DNA of 17,892 nt from Prevotella sp. CAG:755 (GTDB lineage Bacteria > Bacteroidota > Bacteroidia > Bacteroidales > Bacteroidaceae). The stretch lies in contig HF989193.1 of assembly GCA_000431275.1 (NCBI GenBank), positions 1 through 17,892 on the forward strand, in the 5' to 3' direction. Within the stretch, counting starts at the first letter, position 1. The number at the start of each line of letters is the position of its first letter. A program made the position numbers and the translations under genes. Shown here piece by piece: positions 1 through 7,531 of this stretch. The notes beneath the pieces were generated by a model. It was given only the letters and a program-made list of their open reading frames with translations. It was not told where the DNA came from and ran no database searches.

Positions 1-39
1 ACAGACGGACAACATGCGGATAATCATTTAGTATAATGT

Positions 40-2064
40 TTAAGGTATGACAACTCTGTCCCCCAGCGCTTGCGCCAATTTTCGCTCAATGGCCGAAAGT
101 TGCATATAGTGCGTCATCAGTTTTCGGCAGTCATCGGGATGCGCTGCCATAGCTGGTTGGTTTATGGCGTGGAGTATGCTTTTCAATTCCTGCTTAACTA
201 CGGCATACTTGAAGTCCATGAGCAAGCGAGGAGTCAGTTCGCCCAGTCGATTCCGGTCGTTGAGGGGACTTTCAGCCATCAGTTGCTCGACGGTTTCATC
301 ACCATTTTCCTTCCCGGTCTTGAAGTGATAGCGGCTCAGGGTATAGCGGTCGGCCATCAGTTCAGCGGCCGCCCGGCTGACGGCAGGGTCGGGATGATTC
401 ATAAAATAGCCGGAGGCCGTAAACCCGTTCTCGTGGACGTGTTCGGTGGCTTCTTTCAACATGCGGGCGTAAAGGCCGTTTTTGAAAGCCAACCCCTCAG
501 CGGCAAGGTCCGACGCGACGTAGTCGACGACAGACACAAGCTCTCCACCACCAGGGGTGGCAGACGCTCCGACAGGCATCTCGCCGTAGCGCACGAGCAA
601 CTGCATGAGTTGCCGTTCTTCTATGCTTGCAGCTACGGAAGACTTTTCGGATAACGGTACTGTTTCCGTAGACGAAAGGTTTGCGGAACTTTCACCCTCC
701 GTACTGTCGGAAGGGCGCTCTTCTTCGGTATTCTGTCCGACACGCGAGCGGGCTTGGCGGATAGCCCTTCTTCCCTTTGCCACCTCGCTGACCACAAGTT
801 TCTCGTCAACGTCCATCATAGCCGCACATTCCCTTACGTACATCTGGCGCACGATGGGGTCAGGAATCACGGAGATACTCTTCACGATGTCGGCTATGAG
901 CGCGGCGCGCTTCAAAGGATCGTCGCCGCAATCGGCGAGCAGGAGGTTAGTCTTAAAACGGATGAAATCCACCTGATGGCTATCGATGTATTCTTGAAAC
1001 TCCTGAGCGGTATGCTTGCGGGCGAAGCTGTCGGGGTCGTCGCCGTCTGGCAAGAGGAGCACCTTGATTTTCATTCCTTCGCGAAGAAGCATGTCGATGC
1101 CGCGCAGGCTGGCCTTTATGCCGGCCATGTCGCCATCATAGAGGATGGTGATATTGTCGGTGAAGCGGTGAATCAGCCGGATCTGTCCTTCTGTCAGCGA
1201 TGTGCCCGACGAGGCCACGACGTTTTCAACACCGCTTTGGTGCATCGAAATGACGTCCGTATATCCCTCCACCAGGAAACAGCGGCCTTGCTTGACAATA
1301 GCGTGCTTCGCCAGATAGAGACCGTAGAGTTCGTTGCTCTTATGATAGATCTGCGATTCCGGCGAATTTACATACTTGGCCACTTTGCCGTTCGTCGACA
1401 TCACGCGTCCGCCGAATGCCACGACCTTGCCCGACACGGTATGCACAGGGAATATGACCCGGCCGTGATAGCGATCCATTAGCCGTCCGTCCTCTGTTTC
1501 GTAGCAAAGGCCCGTTTCGATCAAGTATTCCCGTCGGAATCCCTTTGCCTGCGCCGCCGTCGCCAGTGCATCGCGAGCGGAAAGCGAATAGCCAAGCTGG
1601 AACTTGTGGATTGTGTCGTCGCGGAATCCTCTCTGACGGAAGTAAGCCATTCCGACGGCGCGGCCGTCCGCGTGGTTAAGCAGGATATCGGTGAAATAGT
1701 CGCGGGCCCATTCGTTCAGGATAAACAGACTTTCGCGCTCGCTTTCAGCGCGTTTTTCCTCTGCCGACAATTCGCGTTCTCTCACCTCGATTCCATAACG
1801 GGCAGCCAGCCATTTCAGCGCCTCGGGGTAGGTCATCTGCTCATGCTCCATGATGAAATGCACCACGTTGCCTCCCTTACCGCAACTGAAACACTTGCAA
1901 AGCTGCTTCGACGGAGAGACCACGAAACTCGGCGTACGTTCATTATGGAATGGGCACAGGCCTTTATAGTTCACGCCGGCCTTGCGAAGGGTGACGAATT
2001 CGCTCACCACATCGACAATGTCGGCAGCTTCCATAATGCGGCTGATGGTTGCTCTGTCTATCAT
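40..2064 (-). CDS. dnaG: DNA primase DnaG
   Basis: Synthesises RNA primers for lagging-strand and origin replication, working with the DnaB helicase. The 674-residue product has the expected order: an N-terminal CHC2 zinc finger (C37, H40, C58, C61), the primase catalytic core with a GRVIFPV segment near 201, and a TOPRIM domain near 260-340 with acidic metal ligands in VEGYTD (E266) and YDGDMAG (D310, D312). A Ser/Glu-rich linker (about 440-475) leads to a diverged C-terminal region that should be the helicase-binding domain. The frame stays open for 59 more codons upstream to 2241, but family members start at the helix just before the zinc finger, and a promoter-like box at 2158-2165 lies inside that extension, so 2064 is chosen. 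Stop is TAA at 40-42. Identity is certain; the C-terminal domain is assigned by position only. Confidence 0.96.
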   Translation of the reverse strand: MIDRATISRIMEAADIVDVVSEFVTLRKAGVNYKGLCPFHNERTPSFVVSPSKQLCKCFSCGKGGNVVHFIMEHEQMTYPEALKWLAARYGIEVRERELSAEEKRAESERESLFILNEWARDYFTDILLNHADGRAVGMAYFRQRGFRDDTIHKFQLGYSLSARDALATAAQAKGFRREYLIETGLCYETEDGRLMDRYHGRVIFPVHTVSGKVVAFGGRVMSTNGKVAKYVNSPESQIYHKSNELYGLYLAKHAIVKQGRCFLVEGYTDVISMHQSGVENVVASSGTSLTEGQIRLIHRFTDNITILYDGDMAGIKASLRGIDMLLREGMKIKVLLLPDGDDPDSFARKHTAQEFQEYIDSHQVDFIRFKTNLLLADCGDDPLKRAALIADIVKSISVIPDPIVRQMYVRECAAMMDVDEKLVVSEVAKGRRAIRQARSRVGQNTEEERPSDSTEGESSANLSSTETVPLSEKSSVAASIEERQLMQLLVRYGEMPVGASATPGGGELVSVVDYVASDLAAEGLAFKNGLYARMLKEATEHVHENGFTASGYFMNHPDPAVSRAAAELMADRYTLSRYHFKTGKENGDETVEQLMAESPLNDRNRLGELTPRLLMDFKYAVVKQELKSILHAINQPAMAAHPDDCRKLMTHYMQLSAIERKLAQALGDRVVIP

Positions 2065-2157
2065 TGTACAGCGAAAGATGCGGAAAGGCGAACGCAGGGA
2101 CAAGTAAAAGTTTGCTTTTGTCTTGACTTTACCGAAGCGCCTCCCGTCTTCGTGCAA

Positions 2158-2165
2158 CAAAGGTA
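2158..2165 (-). promoter_or_regulatory. Bacteroidota -7 box upstream of dnaG
   Basis: Read on the minus strand this is TACCTTTG, an exact match to the Bacteroidota -7 consensus TAnnTTTG. It lies about 94 nt before the dnaG ATG, giving an untranslated leader of roughly 85 nt. No convincing TTTG or TTG is seen about 19 nt upstream, so the promoter rests on one element. Confidence 0.45.
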
Positions 2166-2269
2166 GGGAAAAGAAATGAGAACCGCGACGACAGAGGACC
2201 AAAACCTGCGAAAAACATGCGCTTGGTCGTCTGAGGGGCAAGCGGAAATAGGAACCGCATAAACGTCAA

Positions 2270-2310
2270 TACTGACAGTAAATTCTGTCGCAGTGACAGA
2301 ATTTACTGAC
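2270..2310. repeat. Perfect 14-bp inverted repeat with nested palindrome upstream of dnaG
   Basis: Arms CAGTAAATTCTGTC (2276-2289) and GACAGAATTTACTG (2295-2308) are exact reverse complements with a 5-nt centre. The left arm also shares a second palindrome, TACTGACAGTA (2270-2280), and TACTGAC recurs at 2270-2276 and 2304-2310. It lies about 40 nt past the stop of the pseudouridine synthase gene and about 210 nt before the dnaG start, both on the minus strand. No T-run follows on either strand, so it is not a standard intrinsic terminator. It could be an mRNA 3' stabilising hairpin or a protein-binding site. The rest of the 283-nt gap (2065-2347) holds only the -7 box. Confidence 0.6.
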
Positions 2311-2347
2311 GCACTGATCGTTTTTCAAGGATGCTTAGGCTGAGCGA

Positions 2348-3970
2348 TCAAAATGGGACGGAAAGACGCAGATCAACCTGCCGCCCCGTCATGGGATGGC
2401 GGAAAACGAGCCGGGCGGCATGAAGATAGAGTCGGTCTGCCGGATAGCCATACAGACGGTCGCCACGAATGGGCGCCCCCAAGCCGTCAGAATGGGCGGC
2501 ATGGAGCCGGATCTGATGGGTACGCCCGGATAAGGGCTCGAAACGGACGCGCGCCCATCCGCTGCCCCGTGTCAGCACCCTGAAACCGGTCTGCGCGGGT
2601 TTACCATGCTCCCTGTCGACCATCTGGCGCGGCCGGTCATCCCAATCGGGCGCAAGAGGCAAGTCGATGTACCCTGCGTCCTGACGGGGTTGTCCGTCAA
2701 GCAACGCTTCATATTCTTTCATCACTTCCCGGCCTGCGAACATAGCCTGCATCCGGCGCAGTGCTTCCGCGTCTTTGGCTACAAGCAACAGCCCCGAAGT
2801 GTCCTGATCAAGCCGATGCACGACCCGCCACAACATCTTTCCGCCCGACATTTCCCGAAGCTCGCTCTCAACAGACGGAAGCCCCATTGTGCCATCGACA
2901 GAGAGCAACCCGGCCGGTTTTCCGACAGCCAGCAGCCACTCGTCTTCATAAACGACCGTCAACGACTGTCCTGTCCGACTTGGACACACCAATGGATTGG
3001 GCTCGACGGCAAGCCCATCAAGCATAAAGCGGAGGATAGGCTCACACTTGCTTTTACACGAGGGATAGAAATGGCCATGATGGCGGACTTCGCCCTGCGG
3101 CGAACGCCCCCACCAGAACTCGCCCATCGCCACGGGGCGGAGCTGGTGAAGATAGGCATACTGCAAAAGTTTGGGCGCCGCGCACTCTCCGGCTCCGCCG
3201 GGCGGGATGCGTCCTTCGCGCCGGAACACTTCGTAAAGACTGCATGTTTGTCCACGGGCGCTCAACAGCTGATAGCTGTCGAAGAGGCGCTGTTGCAGGG
3301 CTGCCGAACGACGGTGGCGTTCGGCTCTCCATGAGCGCAAAACGGCCTCAAAAGTTTCCACCTCTTGCCTGGCATTTTCCACCCGAGTGTCCAACCGTTG
3401 CCTCAATCGGCGCAACTCAGCCTTGTCGAACTGGCTCTCACGGATCATGCCGGCTTTTTCTGCCTCGGTAGCCGCCTGTCGGCGTACTTGGCGCCTTGCT
3501 TTCCGTTCGGCCGCCTCTGTACGCGCTCTTTCCAGTGCAGCAGCGGCTTCCCGACGTGCTTTTTCATAGGCTTCGCGCGCTTTCACGCGTACGGTCGAGG
3601 CCTCCAAGGCATTTATTCGCCTGTTCATGTCTGATATGCAAGCCTCCTCTTGTTTGAAATAGCCGTCTGGACGCAACAGATCATAGACCGGAGGAACAAA
3701 ATAATCGTGATGGTTGTCGCCCGCCAGCAATCCGGAAAAAGCGGCAAGGAAGCCGACAGTCCCTGCGGAGTCCTCCACAATCAGCACACCGAACATCTTG
3801 CCTCCATTCAGTTCGTCGGTCCAATCGCCCCGACCTGACAGATAACGACCGAGAGAGGCTGCCGCTTCCCTCACAAGCGGATGGGGCTCGTAGCAGAAAG
3901 GACATGTAAACAACCGGGGCAATTCGTCTGCCCCGACAGAGCGGTCGAAAGTGTGCAAGCAATTATCCAT
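2348..3970 (-). CDS. RluA-family pseudouridine synthase with N-terminal coiled-coil extension
   Basis: Converts specific uridines in rRNA or tRNA to pseudouridine; the target site cannot be told from sequence. The catalytic domain occupies about residues 335-540 and contains HRLDQDTSG (385-393, catalytic Asp D388) and RTHQIRLH (483-490), both RluA/RluC/RluD signatures. The first ~330 residues are additional: a Phe/Cys/Pro-rich start (FTCPFCYEPHPL), a GKMFGVL...FFVPPVYDLL-type segment near 58-100, a long charged Ala/Arg/Glu coiled coil (about 107-230), and a Cys/Trp-containing block (about 258-330; EFWWG, FYPSCKSKC). From memory, Bacteroidales homologues of about 540-560 residues share this layout, so it is not a local fusion. 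The ATG at 3970 keeps the conserved N-terminus. It lies only 13 nt after the T-run of the preceding terminator, so it needs readthrough or a promoter almost at the start codon. Confidence 0.9.
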   Translation of the reverse strand: MDNCLHTFDRSVGADELPRLFTCPFCYEPHPLVREAAASLGRYLSGRGDWTDELNGGKMFGVLIVEDSAGTVGFLAAFSGLLAGDNHHDYFVPPVYDLLRPDGYFKQEEACISDMNRRINALEASTVRVKAREAYEKARREAAAALERARTEAAERKARRQVRRQAATEAEKAGMIRESQFDKAELRRLRQRLDTRVENARQEVETFEAVLRSWRAERHRRSAALQQRLFDSYQLLSARGQTCSLYEVFRREGRIPPGGAGECAAPKLLQYAYLHQLRPVAMGEFWWGRSPQGEVRHHGHFYPSCKSKCEPILRFMLDGLAVEPNPLVCPSRTGQSLTVVYEDEWLLAVGKPAGLLSVDGTMGLPSVESELREMSGGKMLWRVVHRLDQDTSGLLLVAKDAEALRRMQAMFAGREVMKEYEALLDGQPRQDAGYIDLPLAPDWDDRPRQMVDREHGKPAQTGFRVLTRGSGWARVRFEPLSGRTHQIRLHAAHSDGLGAPIRGDRLYGYPADRLYLHAARLVFRHPMTGRQVDLRLSVPF

Positions 3971-3973
3971 TTA

Positions 3974-3981
3974 CCAAGGTA
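3974..3981 (-). promoter_or_regulatory. Possible -7 box immediately before the pseudouridine synthase ATG
   Basis: The minus strand reads TACCTTGG, one mismatch from TAnnTTTG, ending 3 nt before the ATG at 3970. If used, transcription would start at or next to the ATG, giving a leaderless or nearly leaderless mRNA. No TTTG is seen at the right upstream spacing; that stretch is terminator stem. Confidence 0.25.
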
Positions 3982-3983
3982 CG

Positions 3984-4012
3984 AAAAAGGCAACCGGTTT
4001 GTCCCGGTTGCC
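3984..4012 (-). terminator. Intrinsic terminator after the DUF4468 gene
   Basis: Arms GGCAACCGG (3989-3997) and CCGGTTGCC (4004-4012) pair perfectly over 9 bp with a 6-nt loop. On the minus strand the hairpin is followed directly by five T (3984-3988). It ends 27 nt past the TAA of the DUF4468 gene and just before the next gene starts. Confidence 0.85.
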
Positions 4013-4038
4013 TGAACACGTCGCCTCGTCGGCGTTTT

Positions 4039-4668
4039 TTACTCTTCTGTTTCTATTACCCGAACCACCTTGCGTTTACGGATGGCACCGGTTGCGAGAC
4101 CCGCTCCGCGGAAGATTTCATCCTTGCGGTCGATCGTGGCGCGGCGGAAGCGCCCGCTGACACGCGTCAGTTTCTTTCCATCTTTCGACAAGGCCTCCTC
4201 GTCGGTGATCCACTCCTCCGCCGTAAACGAACTGGTACGTTCGACGGCTTCTTCCTCGTAAAGGTAATGGATGCGCCGCATCTCGACATTGAAACTGCCG
4301 TCAGTGATGGTGAAAATAAGCTCGTAGTAGAAACGCGTGTAATGCGTCACCCACGCCGAACGGCGGAAATAAAGATTTTCTTCCATTCGGAGAGCCAAAA
4401 TTCCCTGCAAACTATCAGCCTCAACGATGGCAGACTGTTCAAGGCTGTTTTCGCCGTTCAACAGGCTGTCGGCATACGCACGCAGGTCTTCATAGATTTC
4501 CAATTTAGACTTATCGGAAACTTTATACGTTTTATCAAAGATAACGATACCGTTCTTTGTCGGCACCGCACCCGCGAGATACTTCTTATCGTCGTCACCT
4601 TCCCTAGCTTGCACAGCCACTGAAAAGGCGAACAGGGATAGCAGGATCACTATTGCTTTTTTCCACAT
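4039..4668 (-). CDS. Secreted DUF4468-type protein (TBP-like fold family)
   Basis: A 209-residue protein of unknown function. Residues 1-21 form a signal peptide: MWKK, a hydrophobic stretch and a cleavage-like AVQA before a charged segment. The mature part has the general look of the Bacteroidota DUF4468 family (TBP-like fold): a strand-forming GIVIFDKTYKV start, a helix YEDLRAYADSLL, then FYYELIFTITDGSFNVEMRRIHYLYEE. The family assignment is from resemblance only. The frame is open to an ATG at 4725, but the likely promoter (4698-4705) lies inside that extension and the signal peptide begins at 4668. It appears to be a single-gene unit, with its own promoter upstream and a terminator downstream. 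Confidence 0.75.
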   Translation of the reverse strand: MWKKAIVILLSLFAFSVAVQAREGDDDKKYLAGAVPTKNGIVIFDKTYKVSDKSKLEIYEDLRAYADSLLNGENSLEQSAIVEADSLQGILALRMEENLYFRRSAWVTHYTRFYYELIFTITDGSFNVEMRRIHYLYEEEAVERTSSFTAEEWITDEEALSKDGKKLTRVSGRFRRATIDRKDEIFRGAGLATGAIRKRKVVRVIETEE

Positions 4669-4697
4669 AACTCTTGTTGATTTTATAAACACAGGGG

Positions 4698-4725
4698 CAA
4701 AGGTAAGCAAAATTATGGGAAACAA
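4698..4725 (-). promoter_or_regulatory. Promoter of the DUF4468 gene
   Basis: On the minus strand a TACCTTTG -7 box (4698-4705) exactly fits TAnnTTTG, and a TTG (4723-4725) lies 17 nt upstream, slightly shorter than the usual 19-20. The -7 box is about 30 nt before the ATG at 4668, a normal leader length, and it helps fix that start. Confidence 0.6.
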
Positions 4726-4794
4726 GGAGATTAGCCGTCATTTAACCTATATAAACAAGCTGCCCGGGTGTTTTCCTGTTTTCTTTCGATGGAG

Positions 4795-5556
4795 TCACAC
4801 ATCAATCGTCAGCCCGTCATAACCCAGATGGACATTCGATGGAAGAAGCCGTTCGGTTTCAGCATGAAGCCCTATGCCGTGCGACATGTGCGTGAAATAG
4901 GCAGATCGCGGTGACAGCTGTTTCACCAAGGCCAAGGCTTCTGCCAGCGACTGGTGCGTAGGATGCGGTTCAAAGCGAAGAGCATTGACGACAAGGCAGT
5001 CGAGCCCCCCCAAACCGTGAAGGCTGTCCGGAGCAATGCGAGTCATGTCCGTCACATAGGCAAAACGGCCGACACGGTAGCCAAGAATAGGCAGCCGTCC
5101 ATGCATCACACGAAACGGCCTTACTTCCACCTCGCCGACATGCACAACCTCACCGGGCCGGATGCGTCGCAGCGAAATGCGGGGTACCCCAGGATAGGGA
5201 TGCTCAGCGAAGCAATAAGGCAGTCGCGTCTGCAAATCATCGGCACAGTCGTCTTGAGCATATACGTCGACGTCACCGTACACACAAAACGGACGGAGGT
5301 CGTCCAAACCGCCGACATGGTCATAATGCTCATGGGTGATGAAAACTGCGTCCAGACGCCTGAAATCGACAGAAAGCATCTGGGCCCGGAAGTCAGGGCC
5401 ACAGTCGAACAGCAGACGGCGTCCATCATCGGTGTCAAGCAAGGCCGCAGAACGCAGACGACGGTCACGCGGATCAGTCGAGCGACAAACCTCACATCCA
5501 CAACCGACCTGTGGCACGCCGGTACTTGTGCCCGTGCCTAAGAGCGTCACTCTCAT
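4795..5556 (-). CDS. MBL-fold metallo-hydrolase, PhnP-like (COG1235 type)
   Basis: A 253-residue metallo-beta-lactamase-fold hydrolase, presumably a phosphodiesterase acting on a small cyclic or nucleotide phosphate; the substrate is not deducible. Metal-site motifs are complete: THEHYDH (H75, H77, D79, H80), H152 in VMHG, D170 in YVTDM, and the C-terminal THMSHG (H223, H226). A GCGCEVC cluster (C19, C21, C24) after the [10 protein letters not shown] start resembles the extra structural zinc site of E. coli PhnP. No phn genes are nearby, so a phosphonate role is not implied. Its ATG overlaps the murB stop as ATGA (5553-5556), so the two are translationally coupled. Upstream in-frame ATG at 5613 would run deep into murB and does not fit the conserved [11 protein letters not shown] start. 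Confidence 0.88.
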   Translation of the reverse strand: MRVTLLGTGTSTGVPQVGCGCEVCRSTDPRDRRLRSAALLDTDDGRRLLFDCGPDFRAQMLSVDFRRLDAVFITHEHYDHVGGLDDLRPFCVYGDVDVYAQDDCADDLQTRLPYCFAEHPYPGVPRISLRRIRPGEVVHVGEVEVRPFRVMHGRLPILGYRVGRFAYVTDMTRIAPDSLHGLGGLDCLVVNALRFEPHPTHQSLAEALALVKQLSPRSAYFTHMSHGIGLHAETERLLPSNVHLGYDGLTIDV

Positions 5557-6575
5557 ACGAAAATCACTTCGGGGTGTAAAATGATACCGAACCGCGCTTT
5601 CACGTCGGCACACACAGCCTCACTCAGTTTTACGACATCCTCCCCCGTCGCACCTCCCCGGTTAACCAAGACAAGGGCCTGTTTTTCATAAACTGCGGCA
5701 GGCCCCAATGCGCGGCCTTTCCAACCACATTGTTCAATCATCCAGCCTGCGGGGATCTTGACACCGTCCTCCATGTCGTAGTGAGGCATATCGGGATAGA
5801 TGGCCTGCAACTGCTCAAAGCTGTCGCGACTGACCACTGGGTTCATGAAGAACGATCCCGCACTGCCCACCAATGCCGGATCGGGCAACTTATGCCGACG
5901 GATATCTATGATAAGGTCGCGCAAACGGCTGGCCGTAAGACCGGACACAGCTATGCCACGGGCATCAAGCTCGCGACGCAAAGCGCCATAGGCCAACCGT
6001 GGTTCGAAACGGCGTGAAAGACGATATGTGACATGCGTGATGACGTAGCGTCCGGCGTCCTCACGTTTGAAACGGCTCAGACGGTAGCCGTAGTGGCAAT
6101 CAGCCCCGGTAAAGCCAATCTCCTCACCCGTCTTGACGTCGACCGCGTCCACGCGTTCGATGAGATCCTTAGCCTCAACGCCGTAAGCTCCAATGTTTTG
6201 CACGGCACTTGCTCCCACCTCTCCGGGAATAAGCGAAAGGTTCTCTGCACCATAAAAGCCAGAAGCCACACACCACGCCACGAAATCGTCCCACACCTCA
6301 CCGGCACCGACCTTCACAGAAACCGTATCGGCGTCCGAAGCCACGACCTCGCGTCCGCTAATGGCGGAATGCAGCACTATGCCGTCGAAATCGCGCGTGA
6401 AGAGAAGGTTGCTGCCAGCCCCGATATGCAGATAACGGACAGAAGGACGCACCCGCAACCCTGACAAAATCTGGCGCAGTTCGCCCACATCGCCATACTC
6501 AATGAAGCGTTCGCACCGCACATCAAGGCCGAACGTGTTGTGGCTACGCAAAGAATAATCGTTGACTTCAAGCAT
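5553..6575 (-). CDS. murB: UDP-N-acetylenolpyruvoylglucosamine reductase
   Basis: The FAD enzyme that reduces UDP-GlcNAc-enolpyruvate to UDP-MurNAc with NADPH, in the cytoplasmic branch of peptidoglycan synthesis. The 340-residue length matches type I MurB. Visible motifs are the N-terminal NTFGLDV, the FAD-binding GAGSN (52-56) and [15 protein letters not shown] (118-132), YRLSRFK with the substrate-contacting Arg (R165), [10 protein letters not shown] with the proton-donor Ser (S241), and LHPEV with the catalytic Glu (E336). It is the middle gene of an operon, 15 nt after the DUF4348 lipoprotein gene and overlapping the MBL hydrolase gene by 4 nt. Confidence 0.97.
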   Translation of the reverse strand: MLEVNDYSLRSHNTFGLDVRCERFIEYGDVGELRQILSGLRVRPSVRYLHIGAGSNLLFTRDFDGIVLHSAISGREVVASDADTVSVKVGAGEVWDDFVAWCVASGFYGAENLSLIPGEVGASAVQNIGAYGVEAKDLIERVDAVDVKTGEEIGFTGADCHYGYRLSRFKREDAGRYVITHVTYRLSRRFEPRLAYGALRRELDARGIAVSGLTASRLRDLIIDIRRHKLPDPALVGSAGSFFMNPVVSRDSFEQLQAIYPDMPHYDMEDGVKIPAGWMIEQCGWKGRALGPAAVYEKQALVLVNRGGATGEDVVKLSEAVCADVKARFGIILHPEVIFV

Positions 6576-6590
6576 AAACTTACTGCGGTA

Positions 6591-7418
6591 TTAATTCTCA
6601 AAAGCCACGAGCATCCACGTATCGCCCTCACGTTCAAACGTAAGATAGCTGAACATGCTGCTCGAAAGGCTATTGATGGCTACAATACGGAACTTGCTTC
6701 CTTTATACGACTGTCCGTAACGGATGTTAGTGATGACGTCATGCGGAAGGTCGGGACGGAACAAAAACCATTGGTCAATGTCTACAACACCGCTTATCTC
6801 CTCAAAACTTTCGCTGTCGTACGTTTTGAAAGCGACCGGGTCGGTCACATGCTCGCGCTGGAAAACGGAATCGGTAGCAAACCGCTGATAAAAGATCAGG
6901 AAGCCAGCGTTCTCGTTCCGGCCAAGCGGCATAGAACGCAAAGCTGTCAGCATCCATCCGCGCGGTCCTCGGTCGAACTCATATGATTTCACACGACGCC
7001 GGGTCAGTTCAATCCATTCGACGACAACGTGCGAAAGGCTCGTCGACTTAGCTTTCTCCTCCTCACTCGCCTTGCCGTAAATCACGGTGTAGACCTCTTT
7101 CTCCGAATAGAGCCGGTCGAATTTCCACTCGTCGGGCATGATGCTGTCTGTCCGTCCGTTCACTTCATACCGTAAGGGGAACCGGATCCTCGCGCGCTGG
7201 AACTTGCGGTTCGTCATGAAGCCATAAATGAAATCATCGAACAGCTCGTCCGCACTCTTGGGCGGCTCGATTTCCTCCTCCACCGCGTCGGTCGTGTCCA
7301 CATCGGCGACCACGCTGTCCACCTCCTCGACCGGTGCGGGCTCGGGAGCGACAGTTCTTTTCTCTTGACACGAAGCCACGCACGCAAGCAGGAGCAAACA
7401 CCACAAAAGTCTTTTCAT
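6591..7418 (-). CDS. DUF4348-type lipoprotein
   Basis: A 275-residue protein of unknown function. It starts MKRLLWCLLLLACVASC, a lipoprotein signal peptide with Cys at 13 and 17; either could be lipidated, and the following QEK...EPAPVEE acidic stretch looks like a tether. The rest (ADELFDDFIYGF, RIRFPLRY, VVVEWIEL, RFATDSVFQREHV, QWFLFRPDLP) matches what I recall of the Bacteroidales DUF4348 family. The protein probably sits in the outer or inner membrane facing the periplasm. It is the first gene of the murB operon. The frame is open to an ATG at 7442, but that overlaps the likely -7 box (7440-7447), so 7418 is the start. Confidence 0.8.
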   Translation of the reverse strand: MKRLLWCLLLLACVASCQEKRTVAPEPAPVEEVDSVVADVDTTDAVEEEIEPPKSADELFDDFIYGFMTNRKFQRARIRFPLRYEVNGRTDSIMPDEWKFDRLYSEKEVYTVIYGKASEEEKAKSTSLSHVVVEWIELTRRRVKSYEFDRGPRGWMLTALRSMPLGRNENAGFLIFYQRFATDSVFQREHVTDPVAFKTYDSESFEEISGVVDIDQWFLFRPDLPHDVITNIRYGQSYKGSKFRIVAINSLSSSMFSYLTFEREGDTWMLVAFEN

Positions 7419-7439
7419 CGTTTTGTTCGTAAGCCACGG

Positions 7440-7447
7440 CAAAAGTA
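7440..7447 (-). promoter_or_regulatory. -7 box for the DUF4348-murB-MBL operon
   Basis: The minus strand reads TACTTTTG, an exact match to TAnnTTTG, about 22 nt before the ATG at 7418. No good -33 element is seen. It faces away from the pheS promoter, so this 113-nt gap is a divergent promoter region. Confidence 0.45.
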
Positions 7448-7490
7448 CGGCTTTTCTTGATACGGCGGCTAAGTATTGCTAATAATTCTT

Positions 7491-7498
7491 TATCTTTG
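7491..7498 (+). promoter_or_regulatory. -7 box for pheS
   Basis: TATCTTTG matches TAnnTTTG exactly and lies about 34 nt before the pheS ATG at 7532, giving a leader of roughly 27 nt ending in an A-rich stretch (CAGAAAAAAAC) typical of Bacteroidota translation starts. A TTG at 7475-7477 is too close (13 nt) to be an ideal -33 box. Confidence 0.55.
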
Positions 7499-7531
7499 CC
7501 GGGAATTACGAGAATACAGACAGAAAAAAAC

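Noticed and set aside
754..1482. A 242-codon plus-strand open frame opposite dnaG
   Set aside because: It is antisense to the conserved TOPRIM and core region of primase, with no recognisable protein and no promoter of its own.
2065..2241. A 59-residue N-terminal extension of dnaG
   Set aside because: Not similar to primase N-termini, and a -7 box (2158-2165) falls within it; open by chance.
2606..3334. A 242-codon plus-strand open frame opposite the pseudouridine synthase gene
   Set aside because: Antisense shadow of a conserved catalytic domain; the product has no recognisable features.
4022..4040. CGCC-TCGTC-GGCG followed by six T on the plus strand, like a terminator
   Set aside because: The stem is only 4 bp and no plus-strand gene ends there; the T-run partly encodes the end of the DUF4468 protein on the other strand.
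4669..4794. A terminator for the DUF4348-murB-MBL operon in the gap after the MBL gene
   Set aside because: Only a short CCCGGG palindrome and AT-rich sequence are present; no hairpin with a T-run could be identified.
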